Notes: generated by a model not told the origin, from the sequence alone. DNA of 64,000 nucleotides from Nitrosarchaeum sp. (GCA_003569705.1 BGOU01000002.1:1-64000), one strand, 5' to 3'; shown: positions 1 to 10,130, counted from the first letter of the stretch. Numbers and translations: made by a program.

Positions 1-1010
1 AGGAATAGTAGGTGAAGATGGATTCAATGGAATTAGATTAGGACCAGAACCTCCTGGAACACATATCTTGAATTTCAACGAGTTATATTTTCACTCTATC
101 AACGTGGAATAATTCTTGCAATAAACAGCAAGAATAACTATGATGATGCATTAAAGGTCATAAAAGAGCATCCGTACATGATTCTAAGAGAAGAACATTT
201 TGCATCAATGAAAATCAATTGGAATGACAAGGTATCAAACATGAGAGAAATCATAAGTGAACTGAACATAGGTGCGGATAGTATGGTATTTTTTGACGAT
301 GATCCAGTAAATCGGGAATACATGAACTAAACATGCCACAAATTCTAACCGTTGATTTACCACAAGATCCATCACAATATGCACAAACTATTAAAAAAAT
401 GAACGAGTTTAACGTTCTGAACATAACAGATGAGGACACAAAACGGGAAAAATGTATGTGAACAACGTAAAAGAAATGATCTTGAACAATCAACACCAAA
501 TCTAGAAAGTTTTCTAAAAAATTTAGATCTTAAGGTGCTGGTAAAAAATGCTAATGAGTTTACAATCCAAGAATATCGCAGCTCACATAAAGACAAACCA
601 ATTCAATCTTACGACAAAACGCTACCAAGAATATGATATCAAGAAATTCTCTGAGGATAACAGATATCTTGTTGGCTGTATACAAGTGGAAGACAAGTTT
701 GGCGATAATGGTATTACAGGCGTTTTTATTGTACACAAAGAAAACTCTAAGGAATGGTTATCGACACATTTCTTTTAAGTTGTAGGATCATGGGTAGAGA
801 AGTAGAAAAAGGAATGCTTGGATATATTGTGAATAAAGCAAAAGAAAGTGGAGTTGAACAAATAAAAGCACAATTCATTCCATCACAAAAAAATAAACCA
901 ATTGAGGACTTTTTACCGAATTGCGGTTTTCAAAAGGATGGAGATTATTGGTTTTATTCATTAAAAACACAATTTACAATTCAGAATATCTTACGGTTCG
1001 TGTTGAATAA
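1..1010 (+). CDS. fkbH: FkbH-like glyceryl-ACP synthase, 5' truncated and frame-disrupted
   Basis: HAD-superfamily FkbH proteins dephosphorylate 1,3-bisphosphoglycerate and load a glyceryl unit onto an acyl carrier protein. The gene enters from the left edge. Joined frames give the HAD motifs in order: GEDGFNGI near 14, INSKNN near 120, INWNDK near 215 and FFDDDP near 290. The diagnostic QLTQKTNQFNLTT block follows near 580-625, then a GNAT-like C-terminus. Reading needs about eight to nine frame changes (near 72, 327, 450, 460, 567, 590, 758 and 978), each explained by one missing base, often in a short run. The restored end is a TAA at 1008-1010 overlapping the ATG of the carrier protein (TAATG), which supports the reconstruction. 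Family assignment is firm; whether the gene is really broken is not settled. Confidence 0.85.
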
Positions 1011-1249
1011 TGTCAAAGAGACTATACAATCTTGTAGCAAAGGTAATGAGCGTACAATCTTCTGCTATTAACGACGAATCTGGACCAGAATCAATTGAGA
1101 GCTGGACATCTTTTAAGGGATACGTCTTACTCTATGAGCTTGAGACTGAATTTAAGGTAAAGTTCACAATTGATGAAGCCATGGATGTAAAAAAAATAGC
1201 AGATATCAAAAGACATCTCAAAAATCATGGAGTAATTCTAAATGACTGA
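1010..1249 (+). CDS. Acyl carrier protein
   Basis: A 79-residue carrier protein. The region around Ser34 (ESIESWTSFKGY) matches the WDSL phosphopantetheine attachment site of FkbH-associated carrier proteins, with Thr for Asp before the serine and Phe for Leu after it. An acidic helix typical of these proteins follows (LLYELETEFKVKF). It starts on the last base of the fkbH stop and ends 8 bases inside the next gene, so it is translationally coupled on both sides. Its presence between FkbH and a holo-ACP synthase suggests it carries a glyceryl or related thioester. Dedicated carrier proteins are rare in archaea. The unusual TSF in place of DSL is worth checking for modification. Confidence 0.8.
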   Translation: MSKRLYNLVAKVMSVQSSAINDESGPESIESWTSFKGYVLLYELETEFKVKFTIDEAMDVKKIADIKRHLKNHGVILND

Positions 1250-1690
1250 ACAATCAGCCGAATACACATTTGACGAAATTATGCTTGGTGTAAAAACAAA
1301 ATTTACTGTACAGATTAACGAATCAACAATAAATGAATTTGCAAGAATTCAGGAGATCATAATCCACTACATATGGATGAACAATATGCGGCCAAAACTC
1401 AGTTTGGCAAAAGAGTGTGTCATGGTATGTTACTGGCCTCTTTTTTTTCAAGACTAGTTGGACTGTATATGCCTGGCAAAAATGCACTATATTTTTCCCA
1501 AACATTGAATTTTCAAACACCTTGTTTTGTAGGAGATAAAGTCACAATAGAGGGTGAAGTTATTGATAAAAGCCAGTCAACTAGAATAATAACAATCAAA
1601 ACCACTGCCCACAATCAAGTGGGTAAGTGTCTTGTAGATGGAATTGCTAAAGTTATAGTAAGAGAAAATACTAAATACAATAATGATTGA
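1242..1690 (+). CDS. MaoC-like hot-dog dehydratase/hydratase, frame-disrupted
   Basis: A MaoC-type (R)-specific enoyl hydratase/dehydratase fold of about 148 residues. After one restored base near 1350, the catalytic signature SGDHNPLHMD appears, with the Asp and His of the MaoC active site, followed by GMLLASFFSRL and the typical central strand SQTLNFQTPCFVGDKV. It overlaps the carrier-protein gene at its start and the acpS gene at its end (1683-1690). It presumably acts on a carrier-protein-bound hydroxyacyl thioester, but the substrate is inferred only from context. Confidence 0.8.
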
Positions 1691-2038
1691 AAAACTTGGA
1701 ATTGGAATAGATATTGCTGATGTAGATCAATTTAAAAAAATTTCTTATTCAGCAAAACCGAGTTTCTATAAAAAAATATTTCTTCCATCTGAGATAAAAT
1801 ATTGTTTGAAATACAAGAATCCTTATGAACATTTTACAGGTAAATTTGCTCTCAAAGAGGCCGTCAAAAAAGCAATTAACGAACGTATCTCAATGTTGGA
1901 TATAGAAACATCTCATTCAATTCCAAACCTGTAGTGAAGCTTCGAGGTAAATGGAAAAAAAAGTACAAATTTCTTGCTTCAATATCTCATGAAAAAAAAT
2001 TTGCGACTGGCATAATAGTTCAGGAAAAATTAGAATAA
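1683..2038 (+). CDS. acpS: Holo-[acyl-carrier-protein] synthase, frame-disrupted
   Basis: 4'-phosphopantetheinyl transferase of the AcpS type, about 118 residues, which would convert the upstream carrier protein to its holo form using CoA. The N-terminal GIGIDIADVDQF holds the metal-binding Asp. FTGKFALKEAVKKAI is the family's F-x-x-K-E-A helix, and the C-terminus (VKLRGKWKKKYKFLASISHEKK) carries the conserved SISH. One base is missing near 1924 in the TTCAATTCC stretch; restoring it removes the early stop at 1932. The gene ends at 2038 and overlaps the convergent glycosyltransferase by 9 bases. It completes a four-gene overlapping module with fkbH, the carrier protein and the MaoC-like gene. 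Confidence 0.82.
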
Positions 2039-3074
2039 AATTGAGTGTTTGGATTTTTTACTGAGCGCTGAAAGTATGGAATTAAATATTTTACTACCAA
2101 CTTTTCCTGAGACATTTTTTGGCACAAAAATTTCATCAGGAAATAATTTTATTAATTCCTTGTCAGAAACAGTTTCTTACCTTCAAGCTCTTTGTATCTG
2201 CTTGTTATTTGATCTTTATTTTTGATGATATCGAGTTCCACTTTTATCTTTGCACCGAGAAACCCTTTTGACAAATAAAACAGCCAAACCATAATTTCCA
2301 CCAATACTAAAGAGGCTCGCATCTTTTTGTAAGTGTCCTTGGAATAATGAGTCAAAAGACAATATCGCCTGTTTCTTTCAAGCCAGAAAAATTTTTTGGA
2401 ACTCCACTTTAGACTGTAGCTCTCTGCATGATAAATTAATGAATTTGGCACATAATACGATTTTATACCAATCTGTGCGGCTCTCCAACCAAGATCTAAA
2501 TCATCATGATATAAGAACAAAAGGAATCGAAAAGACCAACTTTTTTCAGAACTTTTGCTGATGTAAACAAACATGTTCCTGACGCATAACCGATCTGCTC
2601 TATTTTGTTACGTTGGTTGTTATCAGGTATCCCCTTGTCCCTTGCAAATCCAAACCCAAACAAGTGTAGCATATTTCCAGTGCTCTGTATGACATTATTT
2701 TCATAAAGGGAGAGAATCTTTGGTTGATACAGTCCTTCCCCAGCTATATTGTATGCCGACATTAGCTCTGTAAGCCAATTTGTAGCTACTATTGTATCTG
2801 GATTCAATATGACTACAAAATCGCCTTTAGCCTGTCGTATCCCTACGTTGTTTCCTTCACAGTATCCAAAATTTTCCTTGTTTTCAATAAGGTGAATCTT
2901 GTCAAATTTTTCCTTGCATTTTAGGTGACTTTGATCTTTTGAGGCGTTATCAACTACAATTACCTCCATGTTATCGTAGTTTGTTTTAAAAACAGATTCT
3001 ATGCAATTTAGTAATAATTCTCCTGCGTTGTAATTGAGAATTATTATGCTAACTAGTGGATTTGATATTGACAA
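2030..3074 (-). CDS. Family 2 glycosyltransferase, frame-disrupted
   Basis: GT-A, rhamnosyltransferase-like family 2 glycosyltransferase of about 347 residues that would add a sugar to a surface-glycan intermediate. It starts at TTG 3074 with PLVSIIILNYNAGE, then VIVVDNASKD, the metal-binding region LNPDT, and YHDDLDLGWRA as the acceptor/catalytic acid region. Two single-base losses are needed: one near 2512 in a T run, and one near 2167. The second restores about 45 more residues ending at 2030 (SDKELIKLFPDEIFVPK). The start is one base from the stop of the thymidylyltransferase gene, so rfbB-rfbA-GT form one leftward operon. Confidence 0.85.
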
Positions 3075-3075
3075 T

Positions 3076-4140
3076 TTACAGTGAAATCTTTGTTCCTTCC
3101 CCTAGAAGAAATACATTACTATCAGCGTTATCAGTTTTAACAATCTCTGAATTAAACGCGATTATACTATCTCGTATTTTAAAATCGCCATCAATATTGC
3201 AACCTGGCATGATAATGGAATTTTTAATATCACATCTTGATAGTTTTGAATTATCTCCTATACTGATGTTTGGACCTATGTGAGTATCTGGACCAATTAT
3301 GCATTCTTTACCTATGATGACCGGACCTACTATTCTTGAACCGTTTTTAATTACAGTTCCTTCCCCTATCATTACATTACCACTTATCGAAACATTTTTC
3401 TTCCTTTACAACCATGAAAGTAAGGCTTCATGCTGCTCAAAATTACTTCGTTTGCATGTATGATATCATGTGGTGTACCAGTATCTTTCCAATAATCCGT
3501 TACCATGTCGTAAATAATTTGTGGTTTTCTTCCAAGAGCATCTGTAATGCATCCGTTATTTCATACTCGTTTCTCCAAGATGGCTTTAATCTATCTATTA
3601 TGTCAAATATTGTGGGTGTGAGAAGGTAGATTCCAGTTACTGCAAGATTTGTCGGAGGATCTTTTGGTTTTTCCATTATCTTTTTGATTATCCCATCTTT
3701 TACGTCTGCAATTCCAAATTGTGTTGGATTACTAACCTCACATAACAAAATTGAAGCACTTGCATCTGATTGTTTAAATTTTAAAACATAATCTGAAATA
3801 CTTTTCTTTATTATGTTGTCGCCTAAAAAAACTACAAATTTATCATTCCCAATAAATTCCTTACATAGATTTATTGCATGAGCTATGCCACGTGGATAAT
3901 CTTGATTTACATAGGTTATTTTTGCACCAAATTTTTCTCCATTTCCGTAATATTCTTGCACTTTGTTTGAGCCTATTCCGCCAATGATTATTGCAATTTC
4001 TGAAACTCCTGCATCAACTAATGATTCTAAGCAATATTGTGACATTGGCTTGTTTGCAATTGGCAAAAGCTGCTTTGGCCCTGTATGGGTAAGTGGTCTT
4101 AATCTGGTACCATGTCCACCATGTAAAATTATTCCCTCAA
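3076..4140 (-). CDS. rfbA: Glucose-1-phosphate thymidylyltransferase, long form, frame-disrupted
   Basis: Makes dTDP-glucose from glucose 1-phosphate and dTTP, the first step of dTDP-deoxysugar synthesis. The long archaeal form of about 354 residues has an N-terminal nucleotidyltransferase (GGHGTRLRPLT, then KQLLPIANKPM) and a C-terminal left-handed beta-helix with hexapeptide repeats (VIIGKECIIGPDTHIGPN). I place the start at TTG 4140. Three single-base losses are needed: near 4134 (G run after the start), near 3525 (A run, restoring EEKPQIIYDMVTDYWKDTGTP) and near 3395 (A run, restoring NVSISGNVMIGEG). The dehydratase that uses its product lies immediately upstream in the operon. Confidence 0.88.
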
Positions 4141-4165
4141 TTAATCAACCACTATCTTGATTAGC

Positions 4166-5152
4166 TTATCTAGTTTCCAAGAAACCGCTGTCATTTTCTT
4201 TTGTTGAGATATTCTTATACCATTCTTTATTTTCAATGTACCAAGATATTGTGCGTTCTAATCCTTTTTCAAAACTGTATGTTGACTTCCAGTGTAATTC
4301 ATTGTATATTTTTTCTGAATCCAAGCTGTAACGAAAATCATGACCCGGTCTATCTTTTATAAAATGCATCAATTCCTTTGATTTTCCCATAATGTTTAGA
4401 ATTTTTTTCACTATGGTAATGTTGTTGATTTCATTTTTACCTGCAATATTATATGATTCTCCTTTTTTTCCTTTGAATAATATTTTCAAGATTGCATCAC
4501 AATGATCCAATACAAATATCCAGTCCCTGATATTTTTACCAGTACCGTATATTGGAATCTTTTGGTTTTTTTCTGCAAGTAGTATGACTTTTGGAATCAG
4601 CTTTTCTGGTGATTGACGAGGTCCATAATTGTTAGTACATCTTGTTATTATTGCATCACAGTCGTATGTAGTTACATAGGATTTTACCAGCATCTCTGCT
4701 GATGCCTTTGATGCTGCATAAGGGCTGGAAGGATTAAATGGAAATTTCTCATGCGCACTATCTGACTTGAGACTTCCAAAAACTTCATCGGTAGAAATCT
4801 GAATCAATTTTTTTTTATGTTTTTTTATTGCTTCAAGAATAGAATACATTCCAACAATATTAGAGTCTATGAATGGTCTCGGATCCGAAATACTCCTATC
4901 TACATGCGACTCTGCTGCAAAATTAATAACAACATCCGTTCTTGAAACCAGATTATCCACAATCTTTTTGTTGATAATGTTGCCTTTCACATATGAATAT
5001 TTTTTATTCTTTAATCTTGCAAGATTTTTAACATTCGAACCAGGTAAACCCGCATCTATATTGGTAATTTTAAAATCTGGATATTTCTCAAGTGTATGTA
5101 AAATAAAATTACTTCCAATAAAACCCAATCCGCCTGTAACTAAAAGCCTCAT
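4166..5152 (-). CDS. rfbB: dTDP-glucose 4,6-dehydratase
   Basis: Extended short-chain dehydrogenase that converts dTDP-glucose to dTDP-4-keto-6-deoxyglucose with bound NAD. The 328-residue protein has the Rossmann motif TGGLGFIGSNF at the N-terminus, the family's ISTDEVFG block, the YAASKASAE catalytic Tyr-Lys pair, TRCTNNYGPRQ and NIRDWIFVLDH. It is intact, with ATG at 5152 and length normal for the family. It is first in the leftward operon with rfbA and a glycosyltransferase. The region 5153-5273 separates it from a divergent cupin gene and should hold both promoters. Confidence 0.95.
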   Translation of the reverse strand: MRLLVTGGLGFIGSNFILHTLEKYPDFKITNIDAGLPGSNVKNLARLKNKKYSYVKGNIINKKIVDNLVSRTDVVINFAAESHVDRSISDPRPFIDSNIVGMYSILEAIKKHKKKLIQISTDEVFGSLKSDSAHEKFPFNPSSPYAASKASAEMLVKSYVTTYDCDAIITRCTNNYGPRQSPEKLIPKVILLAEKNQKIPIYGTGKNIRDWIFVLDHCDAILKILFKGKKGESYNIAGKNEINNITIVKKILNIMGKSKELMHFIKDRPGHDFRYSLDSEKIYNELHWKSTYSFEKGLERTISWYIENKEWYKNISTKENDSGFLETR

Positions 5153-5273
5153 ATCTAACTCCTTTTTCGACTAAGTTGACTTTTATCATTAATTGACATT
5201 ATTTCACATTTCATTATTAGATATGGCATATGTAATAATGAGTTTAATAGTTGCGATCTTTTTTATAAATTAA

Positions 5274-5726
5274 ATGGAAAATGATACCATAAGATACGTA
5301 AAACTCGAAAAGCATGATACAAAGGACATCAAAGACGGGCACATAAACGGCTCATTAACCGTAATTTGGAGAGATTGGGACAAAATACTCGAAGTTGAAC
5401 CAAAAATGGTTTACGTATCATCTGTAAATCCAGGAGAAATAAAAGGACCTCATTTGCACACTACGCGAGATAGTTATTTTGTTTGTATTAGGGGAAAAGT
5501 TGTTTTTATAGCAAAAGATCTACATGGACAATATCATGAAATAGAATCAAGTGAAGACAAGCCTGTTTTGATACAAATACCAAAGAATTATCCTTCTGCT
5601 CACATTAACATAACAGACGAAACGGCAACTATCTTAACTCTAGCAAATCCAGCATGGCGACCAAACGACGATGAAATGAAAAATATTCTATTTGATGATT
5701 ATGATTGGTCTAAATGGAAAAAATAA
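5274..5726 (+). CDS. RmlC-like cupin, probable dTDP-sugar epimerase or isomerase
   Basis: A 150-residue cupin related to dTDP-4-dehydrorhamnose 3,5-epimerase and the WxcM/FdtA group of dTDP-ketosugar isomerases. The core PGEIKGPHLHTTRDSYFVCIRGKV carries two His and the beta-barrel glycine; later PSAHINITDETATILTLANPAWRPNDDE fits the second cupin half. It lies divergently next to rfbB/rfbA, so a dTDP-4-keto-6-deoxyglucose-derived substrate is likely. Whether it is a 3,5-epimerase or a 3,4-ketoisomerase cannot be told by eye. Its 3' end converges on the PseB-like gene with an 8-base gap. Confidence 0.75.
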   Translation: MENDTIRYVKLEKHDTKDIKDGHINGSLTVIWRDWDKILEVEPKMVYVSSVNPGEIKGPHLHTTRDSYFVCIRGKVVFIAKDLHGQYHEIESSEDKPVLIQIPKNYPSAHINITDETATILTLANPAWRPNDDEMKNILFDDYDWSKWKK

Positions 5727-5734
5727 ATCTAAAG

Positions 5735-6760
5735 TTAATTTTTACCACTCTTAGATTGATGAATTATTTCTTCTAACAGTTTTTCCTTAGTGATTATTGT
5801 TTTCAACTCATCTTTTGTAAATAATTCCGTCATGTCAGAGGAATACTCATCAGCCAATTTTGTCTTCTTGAAAGGGATTGTTCTTTTTTCATCTAATCCT
5901 TCACCGCCAAAATTGTAAACAATGTAATCGTCTTTTGATTCGTAAGTGTTCCTAATCTCATGTTTACTTATCAGTACTTCATGGTATTTTTCTCCAACTC
6001 TGACTGGTATTTGTATTGTTTCTACTTTTTTATCTACAAGTTCCATCACCGCATTTTTCATATCTTTTACAGTGAATGCCTTGAGTTTTGGAACAAAAAT
6101 CTCACCACCTTTGCCATTTTTTACAGCTCTAAAGATTAAATCAATGGCCTGTCTCATGGTTATGTTAAATCTTGTCATGGATGAATCTGTAATTGGAATT
6201 TTTTTGTTTGCAATTATATTTTCTACAAAGATCGGAAGAATAGAACCTCTACTACCTAAAACATTTCCATACCTGACACAAATAAATCTGGTTTTGCGTT
6301 CTCCTTTGTAAAAATTTGCAGTAAGAAAGAGTCTTTCCATGAGAAGTTTTGTTGCACCATATGTGGTTGATGGAGATACTGCCTTGTCAGTTCCTATTGC
6401 TACAGCTAATTCAACTTTGGCGTCTAAACAGGCATCTATGACATTTTGCGCACCAGATACATTTGTTTTTACAAACTCAAATGGATTGTATTCTGCAACA
6501 GGAACATGTTTTAGTGCAGCAGCATGGAACACAATATCTACATTTTCCATCGCTCTGTACAATCTGTCTTTATCTCTTATGTCGCCAATCAAAAATCTAA
6601 GACGTTTGTCCGCAAATTTGGACTTCATGTTTGTCTGCTTCCACTCATCCCTGCTGAAAATTCTAATTTTACTTACGTTTGTACTCAATAGTCTTTTTGT
6701 TAAAGCTGTACCGAGGCTTCCAGTACCGCCTGTAATTAGAATAGTTTTACCTTCAAACAT
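5735..6760 (-). CDS. PseB/FlaA1-like UDP-GlcNAc 4,6-dehydratase
   Basis: Extended SDR of the polysaccharide biosynthesis protein family, 341 residues. NITGGT-type nucleotide binding appears as ITGGTGSLGTAL, followed by FSRDEWKQ, HAAALKHVPVAEYNP (the KHVP signature), GTDKAVSPSTTYGATKLLMERLF with catalytic Tyr and Lys, and VRYGNVLGSRGS. PseB performs 4,6-dehydration with C5 inversion of UDP-GlcNAc, the first step to pseudaminic acid; CapE/FnlA relatives make UDP-6-deoxy-talose or fucosamine precursors. With the aminotransferase, acetyltransferase and NeuB/PseI-like genes nearby, a pseudaminic-type pathway is favoured. The frame is intact. Confidence 0.85.
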   Translation of the reverse strand: MFEGKTILITGGTGSLGTALTKRLLSTNVSKIRIFSRDEWKQTNMKSKFADKRLRFLIGDIRDKDRLYRAMENVDIVFHAAALKHVPVAEYNPFEFVKTNVSGAQNVIDACLDAKVELAVAIGTDKAVSPSTTYGATKLLMERLFLTANFYKGERKTRFICVRYGNVLGSRGSILPIFVENIIANKKIPITDSSMTRFNITMRQAIDLIFRAVKNGKGGEIFVPKLKAFTVKDMKNAVMELVDKKVETIQIPVRVGEKYHEVLISKHEIRNTYESKDDYIVYNFGGEGLDEKRTIPFKKTKLADEYSSDMTELFTKDELKTIITKEKLLEEIIHQSKSGKN

Positions 6761-6878
6761 AAGATTCTATTTCCAAACCACCATAAAAAACATTATAATT
6801 TTTATTGATTTGACGGTCAAATTGCAAAAACAGATGAATAAGCAGATAAATGACTATACGTAGGAGACAAATGTACCG

Positions 6879-8750
6879 TTGGTGCGAACAATAATTCTTG
6901 CAGATCATCTCACTGACATTAGGAATCTTGCTATTGAATTAAGGGCACAAGAAATCAAAATCTTTTCTTTTAATGTGGGTGTACATAAAATGCTTGAAAA
7001 AGAAACAATACCTCATGAAATAGCCGAAAACTATCTGAGCTCTGATGATAGATCGTCTGCTTATGATCTCACTTTGAATCTTTATGATTGGTATAACAGC
7101 CATCCAATATTACAAAATTTTGAATTTGAAAATGTAAACCTGTTGGGAATGTTGGATACTGCCGAATTTCATCAATTAGTTATTAGTAATTTAATTGATT
7201 TTTTATTGGTAAAAAAAATTATTGAAAAAGAAAGACCTGAAAAAATACTCACAACAAAAAATCTCTACAACGCAGTTAAAATCTTAATAGATGAAAAAAC
7301 TGATGTGTCAATTTATGGTTCAGACCTACAATACAGTCTACCTTGGGATCAGATACAAATTAAATTAAATTTAGGACGAATCCCAGTTTCACTTCACATA
7401 GGAAGAAAAAAATATCTTATTGTTGTAACCTTGATAGAATCAATACTATCCAGAGTGTTAAATCTACGTTTCACACCTGATGATAAAAAATCTATTCTTC
7501 TATTGGAGTTTGATCCATCTCAATATGAAAATCTGTTGTCAAGTCTTAGTAAATGCGATGTGAATGTGGTACTTCTTAATAGACGTAGAACATCTCTGTG
7601 GAGTCTCAAATCTATAAGATCCTTACTTCACTCTAAATGTAAAATAATAAATTCTAACAAGTTTCTGCCATCTGACAAAAACCAAATAACGTCAATAATT
7701 GATAATTACCATGAAAAATTAGATCAAATATTTTCTAATGATGCTATATTTCACAAGATATTTTTCATAGATAATTATTCATTTTGGCCATGTATCAAAA
7801 CTGTCTTGACTGATACATACAGAAAAAGAATATCCGAATACATCACACTTTTAATATCGTCCAAAGAGATATTTGAAAAAATTAACTTTAGCTGTATTTT
7901 AGCTCTAAATATAATTGGAGAAACAGAAAAATCTATAATTCAAGTTAATAAAGGTAAAATCCCATTTGTTATGTTAGAACATGGGTTTGCTAATCACATT
8001 CATGAACTAAAAAAATTCGATATTTTTCATATGTATCCGTTATTAAAAGACAAAATAGCCGTATGGGGAAATATTCAAAAAAACTATCTCATTACAGAAA
8101 GAGAATTTGACACCGACAAAATCTTGGTTACTGGCAGTCCCAGACACGATCCTTTTTTCCAAAAGAAAAAAATAAATCATTCTAAAAAAACTATTCTGAT
8201 AACTCCTCACCCAATATCAAATTTGTCTGGTATGGCTGACACAAATTTGTATTTGAGACTAGAAAATTTGCTAAAGAATCTTTGTATGATATTTAAAAAA
8301 ATACCTGATACAGAAATCATCATAAAGTTGCATCCTGGCCAAGATAATTACAATCATGATATAATCACTTTATTACATGAAATAGATTCAAGTATTCCAA
8401 TTTATCAGTTAAATCCAATTATTGATCTAATTGAGTCATGTGATTTATTGGTAAATATCTCTCCAGAAAGTTTCGACACATCTACCGTAATCATGGAAGG
8501 ATTAATCATGAATAAACCTGTAATTAACATTGTTCTAGATGATAAATTTTACGAATTCCCATTTGTAAAAGAGAATGCTGTTTTATCAATATCTGATAAA
8601 TCTGATTTAGAAAAGATTCTCAATGATGTGCTATTTAATCAAGATTTACAATTAAATCTGCAGAAAAATGGAAAAACCTTTTTAGCAAAATATCTCGTTA
8701 ATCCCGGGAACGCATCAGAAAACTTGGCAAAAGTTATAACTTCTTACTAA
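6879..8750 (+). CDS. Large GT-B-type glycosyltransferase or polymer phosphotransferase
   Basis: 623 residues. The C-terminal half has GT-B features: VMLEHGFANHIHELK near residue 366, KIAVWGNIQKNYLI and VTGSPRHDPF, ITPHPISN, IIIKLHPGQDNY near 480, and SCDLLVNISPESFDTSTVIMEGLIMNKPVI, resembling CDP-glycerol transferases and capsule-synthesis GT-B proteins. The N-terminal 300 residues have no motif I recognise. The start is TTG 6879 or GTG 6882; an AGGAGA at 6862-6867 sits about 12-15 bases upstream. It is intact and probably transfers a sugar or nonulosonate within the surface locus; the substrate is unknown. Confidence 0.7.
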   Translation: MVRTIILADHLTDIRNLAIELRAQEIKIFSFNVGVHKMLEKETIPHEIAENYLSSDDRSSAYDLTLNLYDWYNSHPILQNFEFENVNLLGMLDTAEFHQLVISNLIDFLLVKKIIEKERPEKILTTKNLYNAVKILIDEKTDVSIYGSDLQYSLPWDQIQIKLNLGRIPVSLHIGRKKYLIVVTLIESILSRVLNLRFTPDDKKSILLLEFDPSQYENLLSSLSKCDVNVVLLNRRRTSLWSLKSIRSLLHSKCKIINSNKFLPSDKNQITSIIDNYHEKLDQIFSNDAIFHKIFFIDNYSFWPCIKTVLTDTYRKRISEYITLLISSKEIFEKINFSCILALNIIGETEKSIIQVNKGKIPFVMLEHGFANHIHELKKFDIFHMYPLLKDKIAVWGNIQKNYLITEREFDTDKILVTGSPRHDPFFQKKKINHSKKTILITPHPISNLSGMADTNLYLRLENLLKNLCMIFKKIPDTEIIIKLHPGQDNYNHDIITLLHEIDSSIPIYQLNPIIDLIESCDLLVNISPESFDTSTVIMEGLIMNKPVINIVLDDKFYEFPFVKENAVLSISDKSDLEKILNDVLFNQDLQLNLQKNGKTFLAKYLVNPGNASENLAKVITSY

Positions 8751-8806
8751 TACTTTTATGCATCAAATAAAAAAGCAAAACAAGTGAATCTTTAATTGAG
8801 AAAAAC

Positions 8807-10126
8807 ATGGAAACAAGTGACTTTAGTACAATAATATCAAAAGCATCCTTAATTGGAAAAGAAATGTATCAACTTATCGAGGAATTATACCCTATTTGTA
8901 GGAGTATAACCGGTAATGGAGTAAGAGAGACACATAGAATTATTGGTAAGCATGTACCGATCAAGACTCATGAAATTCCGACTGGAACTAATGTGTTTGA
9001 TTGGACTGTTCCAAAAGAATGGAACATCCAAGACGCATATGTCTTGGATCCTAAAGGAAACAAAATTATTGATTTTAAAAAATCAAACCTACATGTTGTA
9101 AACTATAGTATTCCAATTAATACAAAAATTTCATTAAAAGAATTAAAAAAACATCTGCATAGTCTACCAGAACAGCCTACTGTCATACCATATCTGACTA
9201 CTTATTACAATGAAGACTGGGGATTTTGTATAAGTAATGATCAGTTGTTAAAGTTAGAGGACGGAGAATACACTGCAGTCATAAATTCGTCACTAGAGCA
9301 TGGAAATCTAACTTATAGTGAATATTATCTAAAAGGAGAAAAAGAAGACGAGATATTGATCACTTGTTATACTTGTCATCCATCACTGTGCAATGACAAT
9401 CTTTCTGGCGTTTCACTTGTTACTTTACTAGCAGAATATCTTAGTAAAATTCCGTTAGAATATTCGTATAGGTTTCTTTTCATACCTGAAACAATAGGGG
9501 CAATCACTTGGTTATGTGTTAATGAAAAAAATATTTCACGAATAAAGTGTGGTTTGGTAGTAACATGTGTAGGTGATTCAGGTGATTTAACTTATAAGAA
9601 AAGCAGACAGGGTAATACGGAAATTGACATTATAGCAACAAACGTTTTAAGAAATTCAGGAGACGACTATGCATTATTGGATTTTTTCCCCTCGGGAAGC
9701 GATGAGAGACAATTCTGTTCTCCTGGATTTAATCTTGCAGTTGGCTCTTTAATGAGAACAATGTATGGTAATTTCAAAGAATATCATACCTCTGCAGATA
9801 ATTTACAATTTATGAATATGAAAAGCCTTGAAGACTCACTCATAAAATATCTTGAAATTCTATTTGTATTGGAGAATAACAAGACTTATCTGACTTTGAA
9901 TCCAAAATGCGAACCGCAACTAGGTAAGCGTGGACTGTATCAAACATTAGGCGGTCAAAAAATCAATGACACAACAAAACAAGCTATTCAATGGGTACTT
10001 AATTTATCTGATGGAAATAACTCATTATTGGATATTTCAAACAAATCTAACTTGGAATTTCATCTAATAAAAGACGCAGCTGATATTCTAATTAAAAATA
10101 ATCTCTTGAAAAATATCATAAACTGA
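8807..10126 (+). CDS. DUF4910/DUF2172 aminopeptidase-like protein with C-terminal winged helix
   Basis: 439 residues, matching a family found in polysaccharide loci: an M28-like zinc exopeptidase fold (DUF4910) with an inserted DUF2172 domain and a C-terminal HTH_47-type winged helix. The start of the fold is LIEELYPICRSITGNGVRET. Likely metal ligands are in TCHPSLCNDNLSG near 190, FIPETIG near 225, FFPSGSDERQFCSPG near 290 and YHTSADN near 325. The last 70 residues (QAIQWVLNLSDGNNSLLDIS onward) look like the winged helix. In such clusters it may hydrolyse an amide on a sugar or peptide-like substituent, but the reaction is unproven. The frame is intact; the methyltransferase starts 5 bases later. 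Confidence 0.8.
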   Translation: METSDFSTIISKASLIGKEMYQLIEELYPICRSITGNGVRETHRIIGKHVPIKTHEIPTGTNVFDWTVPKEWNIQDAYVLDPKGNKIIDFKKSNLHVVNYSIPINTKISLKELKKHLHSLPEQPTVIPYLTTYYNEDWGFCISNDQLLKLEDGEYTAVINSSLEHGNLTYSEYYLKGEKEDEILITCYTCHPSLCNDNLSGVSLVTLLAEYLSKIPLEYSYRFLFIPETIGAITWLCVNEKNISRIKCGLVVTCVGDSGDLTYKKSRQGNTEIDIIATNVLRNSGDDYALLDFFPSGSDERQFCSPGFNLAVGSLMRTMYGNFKEYHTSADNLQFMNMKSLEDSLIKYLEILFVLENNKTYLTLNPKCEPQLGKRGLYQTLGGQKINDTTKQAIQWVLNLSDGNNSLLDISNKSNLEFHLIKDAADILIKNNLLKNIIN

Positions 10127-10130
10127 ATAA

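Noticed and set aside
430-1071. Separate short frames at 430-636, 548-778 and 754-1071 as independent small genes
   Set aside because: They join by single-base corrections into one FkbH protein with conserved blocks across each junction.
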